From positions 47,811 through 111,810 of the forward strand of contig JBCBIY010000010.1 in NCBI GenBank assembly GCA_038523925.1: a DNA stretch of 64,000 nucleotides. Reading direction: 5' to 3'. This DNA is from JBCBWG01 sp038523925. Lineage in GTDB: Bacteria > Pseudomonadota > Alphaproteobacteria > Rhizobiales > Hyphomicrobiaceae. Below, piece by piece: positions 27,124 through 35,949 of the stretch. Below the pieces are notes generated by a model. That model saw only the letters and a list, made by a program, of their open reading frames with translations. It was not told the DNA's origin and made no database searches. The stretch's first letter is position 1. The number at the start of each line of letters is the position of its first letter. The position numbers and the translations under genes were made by a program.

Positions 27124-27817
27124 CGCGTTGATGGTGCTCGCGGTCCCGTCGAAAGGCCGGCTGATGGAGCGCACGCTGGACTATTTCGCCGACGCCGGAA
27201 TGGACATTCGCCGGAGCGGCAGCGCGCGTGGCTATAGAGGCGAGATGCCGTCGATCCACGGGGTCGAGGTCGTCTTCATGTCGGCCTCGGAGATCGCAGC
27301 GGCGCTGCACCAGGGCCGCGTGCACATGGGCGTGACGGGCGAGGACCTGGTCCGCGAAGACGTCGCAAAGCCGGACGAGACCGCCCATTGGCACGCCAAG
27401 CTCGGCTTCGGTCACGCAAAAGTCGTCGTCGCGGTGCCGCAGTGCTGGATTGATGTGCGCGGAATGCGGGACCTTGCCGAAATCGGCTTTCAGTTCCGCC
27501 GGCGGCATGGACGGCGCATGCGCGTTGCAACCAAGTACGGCAACACAACGCGGCGGTTCTTTAATGAGAACGGCATCTCGGACTACCGCATCGTCGAAAG
27601 CCTCGGCGCAACGGAAGGCACACCGGCCGCCGGGACCGCTGAGCTGATCGTCGACATCACAAGCACCGGCGCGACGCTGGAAGCGAATGGCCTCAAGATT
27701 CTTGACGACGGCACGATCCTCGAATCGGAGGCGAACCTCGTCGGATCGAAGACTGCCCATTGGCCGCCGGAAGTGCGCGCGGTCGAAAACGAAGTGCTCG
27801 GCAAGCTCGGCCTCTGA
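27116..27817 (+). CDS. hisG: ATP phosphoribosyltransferase HisG, short form
   Basis: First enzyme of histidine synthesis, condensing ATP and PRPP. The 233-residue length is the short form that requires HisZ, which is encoded immediately upstream. Family segments are VLAVPSKGRLMERT, VHMGVTGEDLV, RVATKYGNTTRRFF and ELIVDITSTGATLEANG, the last forming the phosphate-binding loop. The ATG at 27116 lies inside the hisZ end; a second Met at 27131 is possible. folP follows after 12 bp. Confidence 0.96.
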   Translation: MGNALMVLAVPSKGRLMERTLDYFADAGMDIRRSGSARGYRGEMPSIHGVEVVFMSASEIAAALHQGRVHMGVTGEDLVREDVAKPDETAHWHAKLGFGHAKVVVAVPQCWIDVRGMRDLAEIGFQFRRRHGRRMRVATKYGNTTRRFFNENGISDYRIVESLGATEGTPAAGTAELIVDITSTGATLEANGLKILDDGTILESEANLVGSKTAHWPPEVRAVENEVLGKLGL

Positions 27818-27829
27818 GAGGCGACCAAT

Positions 27830-28894
27830 ATGCTCCGCAACATCTACATCCGGCCGTTGGGGCTGTACCGGGCGGACCGCGCCGAGACGGCGCAGGATGT
27901 TTGGGGCGGTATGCGGCTCGCCGGCGGCTGGCTCGACTTCACGGCGATCGAGGTGCTGGAGCGGAATGGCGCGCGCGTCGATCGCTTCGTCGGCGGCATT
28001 GGCGACGTGCTGGAGCGCGACTGGGGGCGGCGGGCGACGGAAGCGGCTGACATGGTGCAGCTCGTTTTGGAGCCGCGGCCGCGCATCGCTGGTCTATCGC
28101 TCGAACGGCCGCGCATCATGGGCGTCGTCAATGTGACACCCGACAGCTTCTCCGACGGTGGCCGCCATCCGGATGCCGCCGCGGCGATCGCCCATGCCCG
28201 CGCGCTTGAGGCGGCCGGCGCTGATATCCTCGACATCGGCGGCGAGAGCACCCGGCCCGGCGCCGAGCCCGTCGCCGTCGACGATGAGCTTGCCCGCGTC
28301 CTGCCAATCATCGAAGCGCTAGCTGGCAAAACCGACGCGCTCATCAGTGTTGACACGCGCAAGGCCGAGGTCATGCAACGCGCGGCTGACGCGGGCTGTG
28401 ACATCATCAACGACGTCTCGGCGCTGACGTATGACCCGGACGCGCTCGAGACCGTCGCAGCAACCGGCCTGCCGGTGATCCTCATGCATGCGCTGGGTGA
28501 CCCCAAGACCATGCAGGACGACCCGCAGTATGACGATGTGCTGCTCGACGTGTTCGACTTTCTCGATGCCCGCATCGACGCCTGCCGCGAAGCCGGGATT
28601 GCAGCGACAAAGATCATCGCCGATCCGGGCATCGGGTTCGGCAAAACGCTTGAGCACAATCTTGAGCTGATGCGCGGGCTCACGCTCTTTCACGCACTCG
28701 GCGTGCCGCTTCTGATCGGGGCGTCGCGAAAGCGGTTCATCGGCGCGCTGAGCGGCGTTGAGGCGGCGGAAGATCGTGTATCGGGTTCCGTCGCAGCCGC
28801 ACTTGCGGGTGTTGCGCAAGGCGCGCAGATCGTGCGCGTCCACGATGTGGCCGAGACGCGCCAGGCACTCGCGGTCTGGACTGCGATCGCCTGA
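27830..28894 (+). CDS. folP: Dihydropteroate synthase FolP with N-terminal extension
   Basis: FolP condenses 4-aminobenzoate with hydroxymethyldihydropterin diphosphate in folate synthesis and is the sulfonamide target. The TIM-barrel domain starts near residue 95 with IMGVVNVTPDSFSDGGRH. It continues with DIGGESTRPGAEPV, SVDTRKAEV, IINDVSAL, IADPGIGFGKT and LIGASRKRFIG. Before it is an extension of about 95 residues (YIRPLGLYRADR, LAGGWLDFTAIEVLERNG), a feature I recall in other alphaproteobacterial FolP proteins, of unknown role. It lies 12 bp after hisG and may share that transcript. Confidence 0.95.
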   Translation: MLRNIYIRPLGLYRADRAETAQDVWGGMRLAGGWLDFTAIEVLERNGARVDRFVGGIGDVLERDWGRRATEAADMVQLVLEPRPRIAGLSLERPRIMGVVNVTPDSFSDGGRHPDAAAAIAHARALEAAGADILDIGGESTRPGAEPVAVDDELARVLPIIEALAGKTDALISVDTRKAEVMQRAADAGCDIINDVSALTYDPDALETVAATGLPVILMHALGDPKTMQDDPQYDDVLLDVFDFLDARIDACREAGIAATKIIADPGIGFGKTLEHNLELMRGLTLFHALGVPLLIGASRKRFIGALSGVEAAEDRVSGSVAAALAGVAQGAQIVRVHDVAETRQALAVWTAIA

Positions 28895-28901
28895 GGCGGA
28901 T

Positions 28902-29807
28902 CTAGTCGAGCCGGGCGAGACCGGCGCGGCCGCCGCGGCTCCAGCGGACTTCAATGGCGCGCGGCGGCTGGCCGGCGATTGCAAGTTCGCCGCGTAGGCC
29001 GGCCTCCAAGTTGGGCGTATCTTTGAGCCCGTAACCGCGTGAGGCAACGTCGCTGACGCGGACGGCGTAAGCGGCCCCGTTGATCGTCAGCGTCGCTGCG
29101 AGGTCTGCTGGATAGCGATGCGACCGGCGGCGCTCTGCCAATCCGGGAAGCACGATCGCGCCGGACTTCTCGAGACACGGTGTGCCGCCATCGGCCACCT
29201 CAGCCAGGGCTGAGCGCAGTGCGTCGCTCAGATGAAGCAACTCGTTGTCGTGGGTCCGGGCGAGGACATCGGCGGCCACGAGGAGTTCGGCCACGACATC
29301 GGCTGCATCGCGCCAGGTGCGCGCCGCCGACTGCCACATCTTGGCGTTGACCGCACGTCGCTCCGCGTTAAGCGTCTGAATGCCGGTGACGTTCACGGCG
29401 GCGAGCGTCAGATGGACAGAGGCGACCCGAATGAGGTGCTCCGGCACGTCGATGGCATCGCGGAGGCTTGCGGCGGTGCGCTTGAGGTCCTGCACGAGGC
29501 CGTCCAGCGGGGCGAGCGACGCGATGCGCATGCCGCCTGCTGCATGGCCCGCATTAAAGATCGAGCCATTGACCGCGGCGGTGACCGCGATGGGCATCAG
29601 CGCGCTCACGAACGTCGCGATCGCACCAGGATCTGAGGCGCGTACGGGGCTGGCACTTGGCGGTAGCCGGTCCGGCGAAATACGCGGTGCGCTTGGCCGA
29701 GCCGGCGGTGCAAAGGCGTCGGGCGCGGCCACAGCTCGCAGGCCCTGGACGTCGTTGGCGATCAGTTCCGCGAAGCTCGGAAGTGTTGCGGTAGCCGGTT
29801 TCGACAA
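28902..29807 (-). CDS. PilZ-domain protein, putative c-di-GMP receptor
   Basis: About 301 residues. The start is likely TTG at 29807, because AGGAGG sits five bases upstream; the longer GTG start at 29822 would place that site inside the gene. The first 220 residues have a Pro/Ala-rich segment and helices of no recognised family. The last 75 residues are a PilZ domain with the c-di-GMP-binding RRSHR motif near 227 and a second motif read as DVASRG near 253, close to the D/NxSxxG consensus. It lies 89 bp downstream of the unknown protein and the ParA gene on the same strand, and converges with folP. Confidence 0.78.
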   Translation of the reverse strand: MSKPATATLPSFAELIANDVQGLRAVAAPDAFAPPARPSAPRISPDRLPPSASPVRASDPGAIATFVSALMPIAVTAAVNGSIFNAGHAAGGMRIASLAPLDGLVQDLKRTAASLRDAIDVPEHLIRVASVHLTLAAVNVTGIQTLNAERRAVNAKMWQSAARTWRDAADVVAELLVAADVLARTHDNELLHLSDALRSALAEVADGGTPCLEKSGAIVLPGLAERRRSHRYPADLAATLTINGAAYAVRVSDVASRGYGLKDTPNLEAGLRGELAIAGQPPRAIEVRWSRGGRAGLARLD

Positions 29808-29896
29808 GGCTGCCTCCTGCACGCGACAGGCTAGGCTGGAATGCTTGCGAGGGCGTTAAGCGGTGCTCCAGAGCGGCGCAGGCGGCACCGGCCCGG

Positions 29897-30421
29897 TCAG
29901 CTTGCAGCCGCCTTCCGGTCGGCAATGCGTTTCTCGATTGCCGTCAGGATCGCGCCGCGGATCGTCTCGGCCGGGACATCGCCGCGCCGGATGGTTGATG
30001 GCAGGGCCAGTTGCTGTGCGCGGGCCATCTTTCGCAGATGATCAGGCTCGGTGATCGCGCTCAGCGCAGTTGCGACAGCATCAGCGCCATCGCGCTGAAA
30101 CATCGGAACGAGGCTGACTTCGTAGGGGTCGAAGTCGCGGGTTTCTGCGGCGGGCGGCGCGGATGATGCTGCTGCGGTTGGCTCTGATGGCGCCGCATCT
30201 TGCCCGGTCGTCGCGTCGGTTTGAGCGTCATGCCCGTTTCTGAGCCGCTCACGGCGCCGAAGGGTCGCAAGTGCCGACCGCTTCACCCGCGCTGACGCAA
30301 GCAGTCCCGCGAGCCGGTCCGCCGCCTCATCCGGTGACGCACCCTGCATCTCCGCGCCAAGGACCCGCCGCAGGAAAGCTGTGAGTTGCGGTCCAACAAG
30401 TCGTGTGGTCGTGCGTTTCAT
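29897..30421 (-). CDS. Uncharacterised protein encoded next to ParA
   Basis: A 174-residue protein I do not recognise. The N-terminus is basic and helical (KRTTTRLVGPQLTAFLRRVLG), with a recurring ASARVKRSALATLRRRERL stretch. An Ala/Pro/Thr-rich, probably disordered linker spans about residues 65-95. The C-terminal 80 residues look like a small helical domain: DFDPYEVSLVPMF, then EPDHLRKMARAQQLALP and AILTAIEKRIADRKA. That pattern loosely recalls SAP or Rho-N helix-extended-helix folds, without enough signal to assign it. The ATG lies 11 bp after the ParA stop, so the two proteins are probably partners. Confidence 0.7.
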   Translation of the reverse strand: MKRTTTRLVGPQLTAFLRRVLGAEMQGASPDEAADRLAGLLASARVKRSALATLRRRERLRNGHDAQTDATTGQDAAPSEPTAAASSAPPAAETRDFDPYEVSLVPMFQRDGADAVATALSAITEPDHLRKMARAQQLALPSTIRRGDVPAETIRGAILTAIEKRIADRKAAAS

Positions 30422-30432
30422 GTGCGCGCGCC

Positions 30433-31302
30433 CTACTTTGGCAGGAGCATGGTCAGTTCAGCGTGCAGCGCCTGCAATGCGGGGGCGGCATCGCCGTATT
30501 TCTCCGCCATCGTCTGTGATTCGCCCAGGTAGTCGAACGCATCCGCGATGTCCGGCAACAGCGGAAGCTGCGTATCCAGCATCGGATGCTTGGCCGCGAT
30601 TGTCTCAATATAAGTCCGGTCGCGGCCACCGGGGCGGACGAAGTTTGCGAGGCAGATATAGCGGCGCTCGCGGGCCGGCATGCCCCAGACATCTTCCGGG
30701 TCACGCTTGCCTTCGATGATCTGTGCGATGCGGTCGACGGCAAATTCGGAGACGGCGTCCGGCCGGAACGGGACGATGACCTTATCAGCCAGGCGTAGCG
30801 CCGCTGCCGTTGCGTGTGAGAGGCCGGGCGCGCAGTCCAGGATGACGACATCGGCGAGCGGTTTTGCGAAGTTGAGCGCGGCGCGAAAGTGTTCGGCGCA
30901 CCTGAGCTTCGCCTGCTTGAACGGTGTCGAGCCGCGCGAGTACTCGGTGATCAGTTCGTCCTGCATATCTTCGAAATCAAGCGAGCCGGAGACGAGCGAC
31001 AGGTCCGGCCGCGAGCCATCCTCGCGCTCGATGTCACCGACGCCGTGGACCCGGTATTCGTGTATCTTGGTCTGCTGGATCGAATAGAGACGATCTTCAA
31101 TGTAGGCTGCGATGTTCTTGGATTTCTTCTTCGTCTCCAACCAGCCCGCGCCGCCGAGCAGGATCAGTGACGCGTTCGACTGCGGGTCGAGGTCCATCAG
31201 CAGGACGCGTTTGCCCGACCACACGCTGAAGGCGTAAGCGAGCATCACAGAGACTGTTGATTTCCCAACGCCGCCCTTGCGATTCGCAACCGCGATGAAC
31301 AT
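30433..31302 (-). CDS. ParA/MinD-family ATPase without ParB
   Basis: A 289-residue deviant-Walker ATPase. KGGVGKST occupies residues 9-16 with the signature Lys9, followed by LLMDLDPQSNAS and VVILDCAPGLSH. Such ATPases position DNA or protein cargo by forming gradients on nucleoid or membrane. No ParB or parS site is visible nearby, so this is an orphan ParA rather than the chromosome-partition pair. The next genes on the strand are an unknown protein and a PilZ protein, which suggests cargo positioning tied to c-di-GMP. That is inference. The ATG at 31302 gives a clean family N-terminus. Confidence 0.9.
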   Translation of the reverse strand: MFIAVANRKGGVGKSTVSVMLAYAFSVWSGKRVLLMDLDPQSNASLILLGGAGWLETKKKSKNIAAYIEDRLYSIQQTKIHEYRVHGVGDIEREDGSRPDLSLVSGSLDFEDMQDELITEYSRGSTPFKQAKLRCAEHFRAALNFAKPLADVVILDCAPGLSHATAAALRLADKVIVPFRPDAVSEFAVDRIAQIIEGKRDPEDVWGMPARERRYICLANFVRPGGRDRTYIETIAAKHPMLDTQLPLLPDIADAFDYLGESQTMAEKYGDAAPALQALHAELTMLLPK

Positions 31303-31600
31303 GCCGCCCCCTTGTCATCAGGCCCCATGGCCGGCGCGCCGATTCGCGCGAAAACCGATATATTACAGAAACTTAGCGCAACGCGCGTGGGTCTGAGCCC
31401 GCCGCCATTTTTTGCCGCTTTCCCCGCTCATAGCTCGGATTCATCCGGCTGTCTCGCCGCCTGACCTATCTGCAACACGCGCCAGCTTAACCGCGCTGGA
31501 ATAGCGTTTGCATCATGGTACCCTTGCGCATTCGCGGCTGCCTGCGCAGGGGGCTGGACACGCGTGGCTCAGGCCGCCGCACCAATTGGGATCGTCACTC
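31303..31600. other. Intergenic region between ParA and glmM, promoter-bearing
   Basis: This 298-bp gap separates divergent genes and should hold promoters for both. An AT-rich patch at about 31352-31376 (CCGATATATTACAGAAACTT) stands out. On the minus strand it reads TGTAATAT, a reasonable extended -10 for the ParA operon. No other gene or RNA was recognised. Confidence 0.35.
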
Positions 31601-32959
31601 ATGTCGCAGAAGTTTTTTGGAACCGATGGCATCCGCGGTCGCGCGAACACGCCGCCAATGACGGCTGAGTTTGCGATGAAGGTCGGCATGGCGGCCGGCA
31701 GCTTCCGTTTGAATGGGAATGGCGCGCCGAAGCGGGTGGTGATCGGTAAGGACACGCGGCTGTCAGGCTACATGCTCGAAGCCGCCTTGCTGTCGGGCTT
31801 CACGTCGGTTGGCTGTAGCGTGTTCCTGCTTGGGCCAATGCCGACGCCTGCTGTCGCAATGCTGACGCGGTCGATGCGAGCCGATATGGGCGTGATGATC
31901 TCGGCGTCGCACAACGGCTTTGATGACAACGGGATCAAGTTCTTCGACGCGGACGGCTTTAAGCTCTCCGATGAAGCCGAGCTTGGTATCGAAAATCTGA
32001 TTGAAGCCCCATCCGCCGACCTCTTGAGTGTGCCCGATGACATCGGCCGCGCGACGCGGGTTGAGAGTGCGCAGGAACGCTACATCGAATTTGCAAAGCG
32101 GACGCTGCCGCGGAACCTGCGCCTGGACGGGCTGCGGATCGTCATCGATTGCGCGCATGGCGCTGGTTACAAGGTCGCCCCGCAGGCGCTTTGGGAGCTT
32201 GGTGCAGAGGTCATCACGGTCGGCACAGAACCGAACGGTCGCAACATCAATCTTGAGTGCGGGTCGACTGCGCCTGACGCGCTCATCAGCAAGGTGCGCG
32301 AGGTCCGCGCTGATATCGGCATCGCGCTCGATGGCGACGCAGACCGCGTGGTCCTCGTCGACGAACGCGGCGAGATCGTCGATGGCGACCAGTTGATGGC
32401 GGTAATCGGCGAGAGCTGGTACCGCCGCGGTCGCCTCGCAGCTGGCGGCGTCGTCGCAACCGTCATGTCGAACCTTGGCTTCGAGCGGTACCTTCAGGGC
32501 ATGGGGCTCTCCCTCGTCCGCACGCCGGTCGGCGACCGCTATGTCGTCGAGCATATGCGCAAGCACGGGTACAATGTCGGCGGAGAGCAATCCGGTCATA
32601 TCGTGCTGTCGGACTACGCGACGACGGGTGATGGTCTCGTCTCGGCGCTGCAGGTGCTGGCTGTGGTCGTCGCCGCTGACCGGCCGGTCAGCGAGGTCTG
32701 CCGGCGCTTCGAGCCGCTGCCGCAGATCCTCGAGAACGTGCGCTACCAGGACGGCAAACCGCTTGAGCATGACAAGGTCGTGCGCAGCATCGATGATGCC
32801 AAACGCAGGCTTGGCAATTCCGGCCGGCTTGTCATTCGCCCGTCGGGCACCGAGCCCGTCATTCGCGTGATGGCAGAAGGCGACGATGAAAGTCTGGTGC
32901 GCGATGTCGTAGGCGAGATCGCTGATGCGGTTCGCGACGCGGCCGTCGCTGCCGCCTGA
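31601..32959 (+). CDS. glmM: Phosphoglucosamine mutase GlmM
   Basis: GlmM converts glucosamine-6-phosphate to glucosamine-1-phosphate for UDP-GlcNAc, feeding peptidoglycan and lipid A. The 452-residue protein starts with KFFGTDGIRGRANT. The phosphoserine loop is MISASHNGFDDNG with active Ser103, the metal site is ALDGDADR, the sugar loop is GGEQSGHI, and the phosphate loop is IRPSGTEPVIRVM. The ATG at 31601 is used; a 31-residue upstream extension in frame is not family-like. No ftsH or folP precedes it directly, unlike many genomes. Confidence 0.97.
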   Translation: MSQKFFGTDGIRGRANTPPMTAEFAMKVGMAAGSFRLNGNGAPKRVVIGKDTRLSGYMLEAALLSGFTSVGCSVFLLGPMPTPAVAMLTRSMRADMGVMISASHNGFDDNGIKFFDADGFKLSDEAELGIENLIEAPSADLLSVPDDIGRATRVESAQERYIEFAKRTLPRNLRLDGLRIVIDCAHGAGYKVAPQALWELGAEVITVGTEPNGRNINLECGSTAPDALISKVREVRADIGIALDGDADRVVLVDERGEIVDGDQLMAVIGESWYRRGRLAAGGVVATVMSNLGFERYLQGMGLSLVRTPVGDRYVVEHMRKHGYNVGGEQSGHIVLSDYATTGDGLVSALQVLAVVVAADRPVSEVCRRFEPLPQILENVRYQDGKPLEHDKVVRSIDDAKRRLGNSGRLVIRPSGTEPVIRVMAEGDDESLVRDVVGEIADAVRDAAVAAA

Positions 32960-33119
32960 CGTTTACCGCTCGTTAAGGTCAAAGCCCCGTCCCGAAATCG
33001 AACACGCGTTCGGCTTCGGGTAACCGTCCCTTAAGTCTTCTCGCTGATAGTCCTTCCTGAAACACGCGCTTGCGTTTGCCGGCTCCCTCCCCGGCGACTG
33101 TGTTCAGAAAGGACCTGTC

Positions 33120-33893
33120 ATGAGCTTTACCCGTACGATGCTGCTCGGCGCAGCCCTTGCCGCCGGCATCACCGGCTCGGCATCGGCAGCAGACCTCTCT
33201 ACCTACGCGCCGAAGGGCGGTAGCCTCAAAGACACGAGCTACATGCCCGCGATCGCGACACAGCCATCTTGGTATGTGCGCCTCGATGGCGCTTACGCGG
33301 TCTACGATACGCCGGTCATGGTCGAGCAGGGCATCGATACGCTGACCGAAACCGACCTCGACTCAAGCTTCGCGTTCGGCGGCGGCATCGGCAAGTACAT
33401 GACGTCGACGCTGCGCGCTGACATCAACTACGAGCGCCGCTTTGAGGCAGACGCACGCGGCTCGCTCAACCACTCTGGCGCGACGCTGCCTGGCGAACGC
33501 CGCTTCGGTTTGAAGAGCGACCTCTTCATGGCCAACCTCTACTACGACATCGATCGCGGTAACCGCTTCAATCCCTACATCGGCATCGGCCTGGGTGCTG
33601 TCCGTCACAAGACGACGGAAGGCACGGTTGAGTCTTGCGGATGTACGACGGGCATCGTCGAAGAGGGCGAGAACTGGTCTGTCGCCGGTGCGCTGATGGC
33701 AGGCTTCTCGCTGAAGCTGCGCAGCCGCTTCCACCTCGATGCCGGGTATCGCTTCCTCTACCTCGGCCACGCTGAAACGGGCCCTGTCCGCACCACTGGC
33801 GGCACCACCGGCACGCAGGTCAGCGAAGACCCGACGGTCGAAGACATCCATGCACACGAAGTCCGCGTCGGCCTTCGCTACGACATCCGCTGA
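33120..33893 (+). CDS. Outer-membrane beta-barrel protein (Omp25/OprF-like porin family)
   Basis: A 257-residue exported protein: signal peptide MSFTRTMLLGAALAAGI with cleavage near SASA-A, then an eight-stranded-barrel pattern with alternating aromatic and polar residues. Barrel-like segments include WYVRLDGAYAVYD, FAFGGGIGKYM, LFMANLYYDI, PYIGIGLGAVRHK, FHLDAGYRFLYLG and the C-terminal strand HEVRVGLRYDIR. This matches the small alphaproteobacterial outer-membrane beta-barrel family. Two extracellular-loop cysteines (CGC) are unusual. A second paralogous barrel follows on the same strand after a hairpin, with 246 bp between the genes. Specific function is unknown. Confidence 0.85.
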   Translation: MSFTRTMLLGAALAAGITGSASAADLSTYAPKGGSLKDTSYMPAIATQPSWYVRLDGAYAVYDTPVMVEQGIDTLTETDLDSSFAFGGGIGKYMTSTLRADINYERRFEADARGSLNHSGATLPGERRFGLKSDLFMANLYYDIDRGNRFNPYIGIGLGAVRHKTTEGTVESCGCTTGIVEEGENWSVAGALMAGFSLKLRSRFHLDAGYRFLYLGHAETGPVRTTGGTTGTQVSEDPTVEDIHAHEVRVGLRYDIR

Positions 33894-33920
33894 TCCCGCA
33901 AGGGACGGCGGCTGAGACTG

Positions 33921-33943
33921 GGGGCGGGTCACGCGCCCGCCCC
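33921..33943 (+). terminator. GC-rich hairpin after the first barrel gene
   Basis: An eight-base-pair stem (GGGGCGGG with CCCGCCCC) around a seven-base loop lies 28 bp after the stop codon. There is no T-tract, so it is either a weak terminator or an mRNA-stabilising hairpin. Confidence 0.45.
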
Positions 33944-34139
33944 AACCAACCAGACGAACTTGAGCCTGCCGGACCGCTGGCAGCTCACACCACCAAGGCG
34001 CCCGATGCGCCATCGCTGATCAGCGGTTCTTGCGTCCTTCAGTTTCTGCGTGCGCGGCCCGGCGCTTGCCCGGCCCGACAGTTCAACTCCGCAGTTTTCG
34101 CGCGGCCTCCCCCGGGCTGCCTCATGAAGGACGGAAGTG

Positions 34140-35150
34140 ATGAAGACGTCTTTACCAACGGTTTCGATTGCCGCTCTCGGCATTTTCCTGGCGGGCACGG
34201 CAGTCGCCCAGGCTGGTGGTCTTGGCGGCCATCCGGCGGGCCCACTGAAGGGCAGCTACGCCCACCCTGCTGAACACGTCCCGGCTGCCGTGCCGATCCC
34301 GGAATACACCGCGCGCTACTACTTCCGCGGTGACGTGGGCATCGGGTACCGGATGAACGACGGGATGAGCGAGAGCGGGTCGCGCTACGGCGTGACGGAT
34401 GCGCCTGGCACATTCCCGACAGGTCCAGAACCGTTCGGATCGGGCTCTTCGCTATTCACCAACGGCCTTGGTGGTGATGAGACCGATTGGAAGGGCAGCG
34501 TTGGTGTTGGTGTCGGTCTTTACATCGGCGGCAACTGGCGCGGAGACCTCACGGCGGAGTACCGGGCTGAGCAGTCAAAGAGCGATACCGCTGAATACGA
34601 GTACTTCCGTCACGAGTTCACCGGCGGCCCTCCAGCGACAGGTTACGAACCAATCGGCGGCGCGGGTACAGAAACGTCGCAAGCCAATGGCACGGTCACT
34701 GAGCGGCTGAAACTCCGCAGCGGTGTCTTCATGGCGAACGCCTACTATGACTTCTACAAGCGCTCGAAGTTCAGCCCGTACATCGGCATGGGGCTTGGCT
34801 TCTCGCTGAATGAAGTCCACAGGACGATGACCCATACGGAGACGACCTGCGACCCGCAGGCGGCGGTGAATACGGCAACACACTGTACGCAGCCAAGCGC
34901 GCCGCTTGCGAATGTGTTCAGTCACACGGCGACGGATAAAGAGATTACGGTCTCGCTCGCAGCGGCTCTGACAACGGGCTTCACTTATGCGCTGACGCAC
35001 AACACGAAACTCGATGTCAACTATCGCCTTCTCTACGTCGACGGCACGAGCATCGCGGTGAACAGCCAGAGCGGCGACACCAGCCGGCTTGAGACCGGCG
35101 CCGACTACGAGCACCAGCTCCGCGCCGGCATCCGCTGGGACATCGACTAG
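34140..35150 (+). CDS. Outer-membrane beta-barrel protein, larger paralogue
   Basis: A 336-residue exported barrel. The signal peptide ends near AVAQA-G. Barrel strands are visible in YYFRGDVGIGYRMN, GSVGVGVGLYIGGNWRGDL, VFMANAYYDFYK, YIGMGLGFSLNE, TTGFTYALTHNTKLDVNYR and the C-terminal HQLRAGIRWDID. Strand order and spacing parallel the upstream barrel, but the loops are longer and include a Gly/Ser/Thr-rich stretch around residues 75-115 and a two-cysteine loop (TTCDPQAAV to THCTQP). The ATG at 34140 is preferred over GTG 34137. A strong terminator follows. Confidence 0.85.
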   Translation: MKTSLPTVSIAALGIFLAGTAVAQAGGLGGHPAGPLKGSYAHPAEHVPAAVPIPEYTARYYFRGDVGIGYRMNDGMSESGSRYGVTDAPGTFPTGPEPFGSGSSLFTNGLGGDETDWKGSVGVGVGLYIGGNWRGDLTAEYRAEQSKSDTAEYEYFRHEFTGGPPATGYEPIGGAGTETSQANGTVTERLKLRSGVFMANAYYDFYKRSKFSPYIGMGLGFSLNEVHRTMTHTETTCDPQAAVNTATHCTQPSAPLANVFSHTATDKEITVSLAAALTTGFTYALTHNTKLDVNYRLLYVDGTSIAVNSQSGDTSRLETGADYEHQLRAGIRWDID

Positions 35151-35229
35151 TCATCAGATCGCGATCGGGGCTCTGCCCCATCGCAGTCAGTTCCACTGAG
35201 CTTCTAGTCCCTCGGTCTCAGTGGTCCTC

Positions 35230-35273
35230 GCAGCGGGTGGCACCCCCCTCGGCCACCCGCTGCTTTCTCTTTT
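35230..35273 (+). terminator. Rho-independent terminator after the second barrel gene
   Basis: A perfect 12-bp stem (GCAGCGGGTGGC with GCCACCCGCTGC) encloses a 10-base loop and is followed by TTTCTCTTTT. It lies 79 bp after the barrel stop and 41 bp before ruvC, and isolates ruvC from barrel transcription. Confidence 0.9.
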
Positions 35274-35314
35274 GTGGCTGCCTGCGAATCGCAGCGCGCT
35301 GCTAAGCTCTCGGC

Positions 35315-35836
35315 ATGAAGACCGCGATGACACGCATCCTTGGCATCGATCCGGGCCTCCGCCGCACTGGCTGGGGCATCATCGACAGCGACGGCGTGCG
35401 CCTCGTTTACGTCGCATCGGGCCATATCGCGTCGGCTGCCAACGAGGCCCTCGCCGTGCGCCTCGCGCAGATCTTCGCGGAATTGAATATGGTCATCGCA
35501 GCCCACGCGCCCGACGAAGCCGCCGTCGAGGAGACGTTCGTCAACGACAATGCGCGCGCGACGCTGAAGCTCGGTCAGGCCCGCGGTGTCGCGCTACTCG
35601 CACCGGCGACGCAGGGTTTGTTGGTGGCGGAGTATGCACCCAACCTGATCAAGAAGTCGGTGGTGGGCGCGGGACACGCAGACAAGCGCCAGATCGCTGC
35701 GATGATCGGTTTCCTGCTGCCGCGCGCTGAGGCCAAGACGGCCGATGAAGCTGACGCGCTCGCAATCGCCATCTGCCATGCCAATCACCGGGCAAGTGTC
35801 GGCGCTGTCCTCGCCCGTCGCGGCAAGGTGGCCTGA
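35315..35836 (+). CDS. ruvC: Holliday junction endonuclease RuvC
   Basis: RuvC resolves Holliday junctions during recombination repair. The 173-residue protein carries the RNase H-like acidic residues in ILGIDPGLRRTGWG, AAVEETFVNDN and the C-terminal DEADALAIAICHANH. The ATG at 35315 or 35327 is possible. In most relatives ruvC is followed by ruvA and ruvB; here a repeat pair and a convergent gene follow instead, so ruvAB must lie elsewhere. A strong terminator precedes it, so its promoter must lie in the 41 bp between or inside the barrel-terminator region. Confidence 0.95.
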   Translation: MKTAMTRILGIDPGLRRTGWGIIDSDGVRLVYVASGHIASAANEALAVRLAQIFAELNMVIAAHAPDEAAVEETFVNDNARATLKLGQARGVALLAPATQGLLVAEYAPNLIKKSVVGAGHADKRQIAAMIGFLLPRAEAKTADEADALAIAICHANHRASVGAVLARRGKVA

Positions 35837-35922
35837 AGCCCCAAAGGCCGGGACCGCGGCCCGGCGCTGAGCGCCGCCCCCGTGGAGGCGCAGGCCCAGC
35901 GGGCCGGTACGCGCCGTGAACC
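35834..35922. repeat. 89-bp direct repeat, copy 1
   Basis: The first of two 89-bp direct repeats with a 116-bp period. It begins inside the ruvC stop region. The core holds a near-perfect palindrome (CGGCGCTGAGCGCCG) and a second GC-rich dyad (GGCGCAGGCCC, then GGGCCGGTACGCGCC). Copies differ at about four of 89 positions. It is probably a copy of a dispersed intergenic element; in the window only these two copies were seen. Confidence 0.85.
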
Positions 35923-35949
35923 GGCAACCCGAAGACGTTAAGTGCACGC

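Noticed and set aside
30433..31302. Chromosome partition ParA
   Set aside because: No ParB gene or parS-like site is near, so partition of the chromosome is not supported; treated as an orphan ParA.
31763..32770. Minus-strand frame of 335 codons
   Set aside because: Antisense to glmM with all its motifs intact; no domain recognised.
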